Shown here: positions 45,666-57,015 of the stretch, one piece after another | Layout: each line of letters begins with the position of its first letter | Numbering within the stretch: position 1 is the stretch's first letter | Assembly (NCBI GenBank): GCA_027605045.1 | Contig: JAQFWX010000004.1 | Span: forward strand, 1,932,683 to 1,996,682 | DNA length: 64,000 nt | Source of the DNA: Phallus indusiatus | Lineage: Eukaryota > Basidiomycota > Agaricomycetes > Phallales > Phallaceae | Direction of reading: 5' to 3' | The notes under the pieces: generated by a model | What the model was told of the DNA's origin: nothing | Database searches by the model: none | What the model saw: the letters and a program-made list of their open reading frames with translations, nothing else | Position numbers and translations under genes: made by a program

Positions 45666-48090
45666 ATGTCCACAGAACTCGAGGCAAACTCCCCCGACGC
45701 TCAAAAGTTGACTCGTCGTATCTTGTGGAAGCTCGACATTCGTGTTCTTCCTGGCTTGGCTCTTCTGTGGCTCGCCAACTTCCTGGACAGGTTTGTCATC
45801 ATCTCCCGAGAGAAAAATACAGATTTTTTTTGCTGACTCCATTCAATTCTAGAACCAACGTTGGAAACGCGGGGTGAGTCAATGCTTCTCAAAATGCTTC
45901 TTTTTCTCTCGCGAATTAACCTTCTTTCAAAAGTATCGCCGGATTACGTACTGATCTCCACGTCCAAGGAAATCAGTTCAATACCGCACTCGCTGTCTTC
46001 TACATCACCTACATCCTCTCGGAGCTCCCTTCAAACTGGGTCCTCAAACGAGTTCACCCAAACAGATGGCTTCCCGGAATCGTCTTTGCTTGGGGTGTCA
46101 TCGTGACTCTTAGCGGTCTTATGCAAAATTTCGGTGGTCTTGTTGCTGTCAGAATGTTCTTGGGTTTATGTGAAGGTGGTCTCCTCCCAGGCATGGTTCT
46201 ATATCTCAGTACCATCTACCGCCGTCAAGAATTGCAATTAAGGTAGCATATATGCTATCTTCTATGAGTTTTTTCTAATTTCTTTGTTCTCCCAGAATTG
46301 GTATATTTTACGCTTCCGCGTCTTTATCCGGTGCATTCGGTGGTATTCTCGCTTTCGGTATTACAAAAATGGACGGCCTCTCCGGTGTCGCTGGTTGGCG
46401 ATGGATCTTCATCATCGAAGGTATCGCAACCGTTCTCGCCGCTACTTTGACTGCCTTCCTTCTCCCGAGAGGAATTGAAACTGCCACATTCTTGACTGAG
46501 GAAGAAAGACAATTTGCTCGTGAGTATTTGGTGAATATCCCACTAAACTTCACTGACAAATACCTCCTAGTGCGCCGTCTTAGACTTTCCGATACTGCAA
46601 GCACACAAACCTTGAAGAAGGCCGCTTCCCCGACTAATTCCAACTCCAACGATTCCAAAGAAAAGGACATTCATCTCGAAACAGTTGATGACGTTCCCCC
46701 TGAGGATGAAGCATTCGAGTGGTTGGAAGTTCGAAGAGGTAATTATCAAAAATCACGCAAAAGGATTTATACTGAATTTTTTTTTTTCAAGGTCTGTTGG
46801 ATATTCAAGCATGGTTGACCGGGTTCGCCTACGCGTGCTTCATTGTCAGTCTATACTCGTTCTCCCTCTTCTTGTGAGTACATTCACACTTCTACATTTG
46901 TCTCGGCTTACATTTTCTGTTTATAGGCCCACCATTATCGCTGGCTTGGGATTCTCTGGAGGCGCTGCCCAATTGCATACCGGTAAGTATTTTTTTTGAA
47001 AAAGTCTTATTCGACCGCACTAATTAATGACATCACCAGTTCCTCCCTACGTTCCTGCTGTCGTTTTCACAAGTCTGGCAATTTTTATCTTTCATGCCGA
47101 ATAATCCGCCCTTATTTGATTATTTTAGTTCTCGTCGCCTTTTTATCCGACAGATACATGATGCGGTGAGATTCATTCCCAAGAACGTCTTCATAAACAG
47201 ACATCTCATAACAACGCATACATATAGCGGTCCCCTCATCCTAATATGTCTCCCCTTGACCATCATCGGTACGTTCCATCGATTTTCTTACGCATATATG
47301 CTTCCCCCCCTAACGCGAGTGGCACCTCAGGATACATCATGGCCATCGTTGCTAAGAATAACCACACGCGGTATGCGGCAGTCTTCTTTATCGCCGCCGG
47401 AATGTAAGTCACGGCTCGTGGATTATATTATATATGCACCCTCATTTTTTTCTTTTTCAGTTATCCATGCGGACCGTGCATTCTTGCTCTTATCTCCAAC
47501 AATTCTAGCGGGCATTATAAGAGGGTATGAATGACGTCGTTTTACTATATATCATTTTTTCAACCATATGTTTCACTAGGCAACGACTGGAGCTCTTCAA
47601 TTGATGCTTGGGTAAGACGATCATCTCCACATCCCCGTAATACATGTGGATGGAGTTGACTAATTCGTAATTTTTTTTTCCTAAATCAGTAACTGTGGAG
47701 GTTTTATTGCTACATTCACCTATACTTCCGGTAAATCTTTTTTCCCTTTCGAAGTCATCTCGAAATCTAACATATTTTTCTTTTTTCCAGATCAAGCACC
47801 CAAGTATATTCGCGGCCACAGCATCACCTTAGCATTCGTCACCTTATCATGGATCCTCGTAGCATGCAATGTGTAAGTCGCAATCAGCATTCATTCCCAT
47901 CATTTCGATCGGTATTTTTGATGTTAAACAACCCTTGCCCCTCCACAGACTCTACTGCATGTGGGAAAATAAAGCTAGACGGGAAGGCCGGAGAGTGGAC
48001 AACTGGCGTAAATATGAGCAACTTTGGGAGTCCGGTAAAACGCGCGCTCCAATTGGAGATCGTAGTCCCGATTTCATCTTTACTTTGTGA
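45666..48090 (+). CDS. MFS transporter, anion:cation symporter family (Dal5/Tna1-like)
   Basis: More than eight short introns interrupt a 12-span transporter. The N-terminus reads KLTRRILWKLDIRVLPGLAL and LWLANFLDRTNVGNA, the usual start of this family. LQGNQFNTALAVFYITYILS-type sequence and ELPSNWVLKRVHPNRWLPG follow, then VRMFLGLCEGGLLPGMVLYL and GIFYASASLSGAFGGILAFG. GVAGWRWIFIIEGIATVLAA comes next. The central loop is acidic (SKEKDIHLETVDDVPPEDE). The C-terminal half has VLVAFLSDRYMMRGPLILIC and ends GDRSPDFIFTL. Family members import organic anions such as allantoate, nicotinate, biotin or pantothenate; the substrate cannot be told from sequence. Length of about 490-500 aa fits. Confidence 0.9.
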
Positions 48091-48526
48091 GGAAAGGAAA
48101 AAAAAAGATGGATCTATTTTTTTCTTCTCTCTCTATCTACCTTTAAAGTTAAGATTTATGATGATGAGTATCTTTTATCTACTACAATCATAGCTAGAAC
48201 ACGTGTATTACTTACGAAATGCATTGCTGAAGACACAACTTCCGAGTACGAAGTGTATTTTTTCAACCGTTAGACACGGACGCGGGTATAATAGTCCGTC
48301 CGGCTTCCGACTCGGCCAAACAAGCACCTCTTCTCATCAAGATAATAATAATTTTGTTTATTCATCATGGTCGTGTCAATGTCGTATGTATATCACTGGG
48401 GCTACAATAGATAACATAAAATGCCTACTACAAGTTTAACGATACAAATTCACCGGGAATTATGCGTAAAATCTTGAAAAAAGCATATATTAACAATAAC
48501 TCAAAGAGAGACAGAAAAGGGGAAAC
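48091..48526. other. Convergent intergenic region (436 bp)
   Basis: It lies between the MFS transporter and IQGAP stop codons and is AT-rich. No open frame of note and no repeat are seen. Confidence 0.4.
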
Positions 48527-51500
48527 TCACTTCTTATTGATCTGGTAAAGAAGTAAATTCAAATTAAATTTCGCCTGTCCATCAAAAAGAGGAAAAGAAA
48601 CCCTATTCTCAAATTGCGCTTGGAGAAGATCCTCCATGCGCACTTGGCTATGGCTAGACGACGTGGACGTGGAGGAAGAAGAGGAGGAGCCCGCAACATT
48701 ATTGTATAGCTCCAACGTAAAAACGCCAACTTCATCTGAAAAAATGACAATATCCATTCGATCAAATTGGCGTGGAGAGCATCCATCGATGGAGAGTAGA
48801 ATGCCTTTGTCATAGAGATCTTGGGCGCTATAACGGAATGATCCGAATTGAGGATTTTTTCCGGTCTTTTGGAGTTCGCGGAGGTGGAAGTACTGTTTCG
48901 TAAAGGGAATAACAAACCGTTTTTTGCTAGTTGAAAATATGTCAATGCAGATAGTAACAACAAGAAGACTAAGACTTACCCTTTACCGCGTTGCATAGTG
49001 TTCATAGCCGTTTCGATATAGTTATGATAACTATTGATTTGCTCTTCAAAGTATTTCTTCCGCTCTGCTAAATGAGCTTTTGCCTCCTGCATGCTCTGAA
49101 TCTCCTTTTGACGCTCTATTCGTTTGCGATGCTTGCTCCTAACATCACTAGCGATCGCGTTCAAAATACCCTGGTATCCATCGGAACGTGTAATCTTCCC
49201 GGTTTTTTCGAGTCGGAGAAGATACGATATCGCATTGGCTTTAACATCACGGAAGGATAGTCTAGCATAGCATGCAAATCAGAGCAGGAAATTATTAGTT
49301 TTCCTTGACACTCACGCTCCGATGTCATCCAATCTGTAAGTCGCTTCTTGACCAGTAGTCGACGGCATTCGACGGTTATGTTTACGTTCAATATGCAACT
49401 CATGCTCGACGATATCTTCCCATAAGAACTCGTGTTCGTCTTCAACTGGCTGGAATAAAGATTCAACTAGGTCTTTGGCGGGTTGAACCCTAAGAATAGC
49501 CAGGACGCCGCGTTTGCATTGAACCCATAATGCCTTCTCATCTGCCAGTGGATCTAATACAATGATATTAGGGTGTCAATCAAAAAGGCGTGGTAAATCA
49601 AGACGAACCTTTTACTAATGCAAACCTGTTCGATAACTCAAGGCTGATGGGGCTGTCTCTTGCATCGTTAAGCTCGTCGGAGCCGAGGTTGGGAACGCCG
49701 TCGAGTTCCATCAGGATCATCCTCACAGGGTCATCTCGAGCGGATACCTTGAAAACAATTAGAAAGCATGAACAAAACGTCGTTGGAGGGAGTTCTATAC
49801 TTACCACTTGTTCAAGGTTTTGTAGCAAAAGTGTATGCATTGCGTAAACTTCGTTTGGAGAGATGTATACGGGTTTGGGCTGCACCGTGACGTCTAAGAA
49901 CTCATGAGCATGGAATTGTGTTTCCGCATCCACAACATCAGCAACTAGACAAATATCAATTTTTGAGTTATACGTTGAAAACATATATGTCAAAGAAAGC
50001 AAACCTTCAAGGAACCATCGTGAAAATTGCTGGATCGCCGACTCAACAAAGGTATTAATAGGGGTTAGACATGGATTGTCTTCACCAAACGGTTTTCCCG
50101 ATGCGATTTGTGTCAATACTTTCGATATCTCTCCAAGATTTTTACGAGCTGAAGCCTTTATTGTTGTAGAAATTATATCAAATGTTTCGGGCGTCCTGAG
50201 ATTTTAATTCAAGTGTCAATTCGAGCTTTCCGATTTCGGAGAGTAAAGGAAAACTTACACGATGGCAGGATTGATAAATCGATAGAATATAACACGTCCA
50301 ATGCACGCTGCGAACTCCTCGTCTCTGTGGTCGGGGTAATGCGCCTATCATAAGAGGTCAGAGGCAGAAAACTGGAAACCACCATTGTCCTACCTTGAGC
50401 TCCACAAGTATCTCACGAGTAATGCATTGTATACCATACGGCATCTTTTTTGTGGAGCTCACGATGGCATCGAGAAAAGCACGAGTAAATGCTTGAAGAA
50501 GCTGGAGATCTAAGGTAAAGTTAGACTTTATACGAGAGATGGAATAAATAAATTGACATACGTCGTATGAACTCGGCTCTTGTGTCAGGATCATCTACAG
50601 CTTCGTGATACGATACATCCTTGCGTTTGGTACTAACTTTCCCAGACCTCATTTCCTCGATGTTAATTTTCGTACGGTATATCTAGGACAATCAGCCTGA
50701 AAAAAAGAGAAACTATCAAAAAAAGACTCACGGCAGCTGGATCTGTCTCCAGATCCAAATCTTCTTGCTCCACGACCTCCCGTATTAACTTCTGTAATGT
50801 TTCTCGAACATAGCTGATCTGTTTAGGACGAACATAATGCACTGCGACGGCCATATACATAGGATGACTGCGAAGTATGTCATCAATAGAACTGGTCGAC
50901 TTAATTTCCTCTTGGATACATATCTAGTGTGCGATTAGTGCCAGACGAATCAAACATAATAATCACTTGCCTGGAATAGTTTAAGGAGTAAGTATTCCTC
51001 TCTTCGATCCTGACCATAGCCAAAGAGAGTTAGGACGATACGTTCTGCTGATCGTTTGGTCTTTTCAGGTACTTCAGCACGAGACAAACGGTAAAATAAA
51101 CGAGCCAAATATTCCCCTCGGCTTTGAAGAAGGTAAAATAGCTGCTGATACAACTCGAGTTTACGTTTAGCGGTGTGGTCCAAAGTATTCGTGCTCGCAA
51201 AAGGATCACCATGGGCAGCTAATACAGAGGCACGAGCAGCATGTGCTGCCGCGGTATCTGCACCTCGACGATTACGGATCTTCACCAGTTCTTCAAAACT
51301 CTTTACATTTTGTACTACCAGCGCGATCTTGACGTCGAGATCATTTAGCTCAGTTTCCAGATGTTGGTTTTCACGTATGCTTTCTACCACCTTCTTCCGC
51401 AAACGCTCTAATTCAATCTCATCCTGGAAATCGGCTTCAGAATCATCCAAGAGATGTACAAAGTTCTTAATCGTCCCAACTGTCACGTTCTTGCCTAATG

Positions 51501-54500
51501 TCAATTGACGATATTGTTCTCGTGTTTCTTTGGCCCGGAATAAAGACTGGATTTTGACGACTTTACTTAGGTTAGCGCGATAGTAATCCATCTTGGCTTG
51601 GAATTTCTTGCGTTCGATCAACCCTCGGAAAAGCGACTGCAGATGGATAGCTGCCGGGTGACTTTGACGAAGGTGGTCTCGCCATGGTATATAATCACAA
51701 CGAACCAGAAGTCCTCGTATCGCGGCCTGAAGTTGAATAACGTCCCCTTCCACGAAGTCCAGCTCCTTTTGCTGCTCTCGATGTCGATTGCGGGTTATGA
51801 CAGCGCGAGCAAGGGCCTGAAGTACATTGACACTCTTGATCACTTCCGCGTTTGATAGCTTTTTAACCGTCTCCTGGCGAGATAAACGAGCGACCTTCGC
51901 GCGTGCAAGAGCCTGGAATTGAATAACCGTGGGTGTCACTTTCCGGAGAGCACGAATTAGGTTCAATAAACGCTTCCGCGATAGATATGCTCGAGCCGCG
52001 GCTTGAATACGTATGATTGTATCTGTAATGTTATCCAATTTCGCAAGCTGATTACGAACCCTGCGACGGGTCAAGACAGCTCTAGCATGGCCTTGTAGGT
52101 CAATCATTCGTCTTTCGATAGCTTTCAAGTTCTTGCGATGGCTGCTAATAGAACGCCTGACAAGAAAACCGCGACATGCAGCTTGAAATGCAACAACTCC
52201 GTGTACAATCACAGGGGCATGCAGTGTTTTACTGACTTCCTTATGGGTCTTTCTGACGACCTTGGCCCTAACAAGACTCTGGAACTTGAGGACAGATGGC
52301 TTGCATGCTCTTAGTGCCGTTTTGAGCCGTAAAAAACGCCGCCTAACCAAAATCCCCCGTGCTTGAGCCTGAACTTTAACGACTGCTCCACGGATTGAGC
52401 GAATCAACTTCTGCTGTCGACGCCAGCGTTGCCGAACCAAATTCCCTCTAGCAATGGCCTGTAAAGTGACAACCCACGGTAAGAGACGGGCTTGTTGTTC
52501 TCTCTGATGGCTAATGTCTCTTCGAAGTAAATGTCCCCTACAGCGCGCCTGAAAATTAGCGATGTGGTGTTGGCCGAGCTTCAAACGTTCCCGCAAATTA
52601 GTCTGCTCCCTTCTCAAGAGATATCCTCGAATATGAGACTGCAGCATAATGATGGAATCAACCCGTTCTAGCAGTAGGCGATCGCGCACTAACGGAAATC
52701 AATTAAAGAATAAAATATTCAAAAAGAAGCCGTACTTTCTTCTTCGGATTCTTCTGGCTCTGGCTCTTCCTCTGGCTCCTCATTAATCTCTTTAGCTAAG
52801 TCAAATCTGACATTGCTGAAGTTGGGCATTTGAACGCCTGCTGCCGTTAAACCTTTCTGAGTTTGCTGTAGTTGATCGTCAGAGAACTGAAGACGTCCTA
52901 ATAGATTCCCAATTCTTTGAGCCTTCCCTCGCCTCGCTAACAAGTGACTACAAGAACGGATAAATTACCAAGTATTGAGGAAAGTAACAACACCGACCTT
53001 AGCGCGTGAATACAGTAAATAACCTTGGGCAAGTTTTTCTTGTTATAAAGATCGGTGAGTTCAAATATGAAGCCCTAGATTATAGTATTCAACATTGGAT
53101 CAAACCACCGAAAGAATATGATTAACCTCGGGAAGTCCAACTCTTCCCACATAGTTGAAGAAGTAGTTGATATTATCAGAATGACGAAAGTCTAGTTTAG
53201 GAGCCTAATACCGTCAGTTTCAGTCTATATGACAGAGTCATATTTTACCTCATATATTCGTCGCACATACATATCGCCTTCCAATGCTCTGACCAGCTTC
53301 GCCAGTACCACACCGTTTCGTAGACCCTCCTCCATTTCTACGACGCCAAATCCGAGCTCTTCGTTTAGGCAACCTTCAATCCACTGCTGAGCCTCCCCAA
53401 CGTGACAAAGATATTCATAAGCTTGAAGAAGGTGCCGCTGAGTATCAGCCCAAGTACCGCCGCCAAGTAGCCTACTTGTTGGGAGTGGTGTGACGTACTT
53501 GGGGGTAGTACTTGATTTCAGCAACCTCCGCCGACCACGAAGACCCTGGACATCGTCAGGATTTGGTAAGGTCGGAGAACTTGGAACAGTTAGCTCAGAT
53601 TCATTGTAGGTAACTTTAATAGGAGATGTCTCCTCAAGCTTTGTTCGATTATGATCAGCGTCCCATTTCCTTCGACGTTCTTGCCTTTCGCGCATCCGCT
53701 CCGCTTGCTGCTTTGAGTTCTCTTCCTCCTCTGTCTTTGGTTCATTAGTCTTGTCGGTTATATCATTTCCGTCTCCGCTGGCTATACGAGGAAGATGTCT
53801 GCCTAACCTATAACCAGAACCTAGACCGTAAGTATTCGACTTTTTGTTATTCATATAGGAGCTTCTGAACGGCGCCGGAGACATGACTTGTTGTGAAATG
53901 AGACGACCGTCGGTGCTCCCTGGCTTTGAAAAGGAAGGTGGTCGCGGTAACGTGTGGACGGGGGTGATGTTTGACGATTCGCTTCGAATAGGGGCCGGCT
54001 TTGAGTAATTGGCGTCAGGATTGATGATGTCGACAGGTGAGTTAATTGAATCAATACTTGATTGACGGGAGAAGCGTGCAACCTTGTCATTTACGAATCC
54101 TGGTCTCGAAGGAGTCTCTGAGGAAACACTGGGGAGCGGAGCTAAAGATGTTGATGAACGCTGGGGATCTCTTAGTGAATTCCGCGAAGAATCTTGATGA
54201 AGATTGGATATGTAAGATCTGTCAGGGGTCACGGATATACTATGACGTTTCAGCGTTGGTGGTGTCCTGTACTGAGCGGAAGTCTCCCGGTGCTCTGGCT
54301 CGACAGAAGGACGTTCGACGGACCGTAGTCGAGGACGACTATAGACCTCTGAGCTTGAATTTGAATTTGAGCTGATTGGAGTCGAGGAAACAATACTAGT
54401 CTCTGCATTATTTGGTGACTGAGAAGCCGAAGACGCGACAGGAGGATGATTGTCGCCAGTGTGTTCGGCTTTGATCCTCTCCTCCCATTTCAGCCGCATG

Positions 54501-54727
54501 GAGTCAGTACTCGCAGAAACACGATGAGACGGATTCCATTTCCTTGTTACTGAAGAAATTGGTGATTTGGGAGGTTGAAACCGGCTTGAAACGGAATTCG
54601 ATCGCGACAGGGATGCGGTTCTCTCTAGTAAACGTGTCTGGTACGCAAATGGATTCACAGATGAAGTAGATCGGGTATTCGGCGTTGACGCAGCATCATT
54701 GGAAGAGTCTGAATTTGGCCGTTCCAT
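48527..54727 (-). CDS. rng2: IQGAP-family protein (Rng2/Iqg1): CH domain, IQ repeats, RasGAP-like and RasGAP_C domains
   Basis: IQGAPs organise actin at the cytokinetic ring and bind calmodulin/myosin light chains and Rho-type GTPases. From the ATG at 54727 there is a Ser/Pro-rich region of about 430 residues. A calponin-homology domain follows (EAQQWIEGCLNEELGFGVVE, NGVVLAKLVRALEGDMY, PKLDFRHSDNINYFFNYV, IYCIHALSHLLARRGKA). A 1.7-kb exon (50950-52689) encodes 13 IQ motifs I can count, from LQSHIRGYLLRR to IQSLFRAKETRE. The RasGAP-like domain follows, including VIFYRFINPAIV (about 50260-50298), and then the RasGAP_C region ending LLLYQINKK at 48527. All family domains are present in order. 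The ATG choice avoids an upstream in-frame TTG extension. It is divergent to the F-box gene, with 261 bp between starts. Confidence 0.93.
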
Positions 54728-54988
54728 ATTCTGAGCATAGGTATTTACCAATTATTAGTCGTAACAAGTCGTGAAAGAAGAGATAGGATTATCGTGACAA
54801 ATTCATGTGACAGATACTACCAGCCGGCGACCTTCCGCACCATACAGGTTTAAATAGATTCACTCGCTCTTTGTCTTTTGTTATCACTTCTGCCACGCAG
54901 CAGACACAGCATAAACTCGGGTCGTAGTCAGGAGACAGACCCAGCTACAATTCAGTTATTCAGTTTATTGCGTTAGTCTCTAGTAGCT

Positions 54989-56789
54989 ATGGATGTTCCC
55001 CTTACTCCAGCCTCCACGGTGCTGCCACCTCGTGTTCTTCAGATACAGGTATTGTCTAGTTGAATTTTCCCAAATTTCTGTCATCTCAGTATCTATGCAC
55101 TTGTAGGAAATACTCGCCATAATATTCCAGACGTGTCCTCTGTCCAGTAACGCTATTTGTGCTCGCGTATGCCGAGCTTGGTCGGAGCCAGCCTTAGATG
55201 CACTCTGGCGGGAAGTTAAAGATCTCCGCAATCTGCTCAAACTTATTCCTGCTTTCTATGGGGACAGAGTAGGTGCTGTGCTTTTTATGTTCGGCCGTAT
55301 TGATCAAAACCGTTTTACCCAGTTCGAAAGAGACCTTGCTCCATCCGACTGGGTTCGTTTCTTGAAACACGCTCGTCGCGTACGTTCATTGGAACATAGT
55401 GATCGCCGGGTGACGCTCGAGGCCAGTGTTTTCATGGCCTTAGGAATATCACGACCAGTTTTCGACCTACTCCCCAATTTGCGGTACCTCAGGTGGTCCG
55501 CTCACGCAGAAAATGCATTAGCGCACGCGGTTCTTTTCATGTCCCCTTGTCTAGCCTCCTTCGAGGTCTTCGCATTATCCTACGCTCCTAGAGGGATAGG
55601 AACATTCTTTCAGACTTTGCAAGAACGAAGCCCCCATCTTCGGTTTTTCTATCTTCACGCTATCGGTTCAGTAGCATCAGTTGAATCTTTCTTGGCTGAA
55701 TTTTTGAAGTCTCTTACCTATCTCGAGGTTATTCAATTGCCTTGCTACTGGCAGACAAAGAATGTAGTAACGGCTTTGTCAACGTTGAAGCATTTACGGT
55801 CGGTGCGAACGCACGTACCCTCAAGGACTATATACAAAGGACAGCCCCGTGAAGTGGAGGACATCCGAGCCATTACATTCGGTGATGGTTGCTTTCCAGC
55901 TTTAAAAACTTTCTACGTTGATGGTCGTCGGCTATCCGAAATTGAATATTTATTGAGTAGACCTCATGCGCCAAAACACCTGACAACACTTACCGTAATG
56001 TCTTTGCATGTAGAAAATCCAGCAACTTTACATGATTTTATTAAAGCCCTTTCTGGGCTTTGCCCATCTCTACGACACATTGTCCTAGCATTATATGTGT
56101 CCGAAACTCCAAACTCATCTTCAGTTATTGACTTCGCTGTTATTCGACCCATCCTCGAGTTTCCAAGGCTAGTGGGATTCAAGATCACTCATAAACGGCC
56201 TCTTCAGATAACGGAGGATGACATGAAAGAAATGGCGATGAAATGGCCCACTCTGGAGACTCTGCACCTTTGTCACGATCCTAACATTTTGGAGACTGAA
56301 AATATTGATGGCGGTCTCTCTCCCGAATGTCTCATCCCCTTCGCGGAATACTGTCCCAACTTGAAAGAACTAGGCCTATTCATCAACGCTACAAGATGGT
56401 GTTCTACAACTGATCTTCCTCTGATTACACGCCCCTTTGGACGTCTGCAGCGTCTCCATGTTGGGATCTCCCGAATAGCGAATCCTAATGTCATCTCGCG
56501 CTTTCTCAGCGAGATATGTCCTAGACCATTAATGATATTTACGGATACATGTTGGGAAACAGCTGCGTTAAGAGAATCCGTCCCCGCTTATCAATCACGG
56601 AAAGACACATGGCAACAAGCTGCTAGTTTCCATCGGGATCTGGTGGAGGTTCGCATGTTAGAACGTCGACGAGGTCAAGAGGAAAGAAAGGCTATGGAAG
56701 TAGAAATGGCACAATTACGAGAAAGCGAACGAAGTTTGAAACGAAAAGCTTCTCTGCATAGTGATATTGGAGACATTACACTGGAATAA
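54989..56789 (+). CDS. F-box protein with leucine-rich-repeat-like C-terminus
   Basis: The first exon starts MDVPLTPASTVLPPRVLQIQ and after one short intron continues EILAIIFQTCPLSSNAICAR and VCRAWSEPALDALWREV, a basidiomycete-type F-box. The long second exon has repeated leucine-patterned segments (FDLLPNLRYLRWSAHAENAL, KHLTTLTVMSLHVENPATLH, CPSLRHIVLALYV, WPTLETLHLCHD, CPNLKELGLFINATRW), consistent with degenerate LRRs. The tail is charged and helical (VRMLERRRGQEERKAMEVEM). F-box proteins select substrates for SCF ubiquitin ligases. This family is very large in agaricomycetes, and the target is unknown. Confidence 0.85.
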
Positions 56790-57015
56790 AGCATGAATAG
56801 ACGAAGATTGGGATCATATTTTATGTGAATTATTACATCTGTTACTGTGTCGATACTTGGTGTATTTCTACATGATTATCATAATCCAGCACTTCTTTGG
56901 GGTTTTGGCCAAGGTCTAGCCGGGCCTTTACTCAGTACTGGTAAGAGTCCACAAACCACCATAACGCGTCTGTTCACCGTGACGTTTGAGCAGCCTTCGA
57001 GTCCTGAAATTACTT

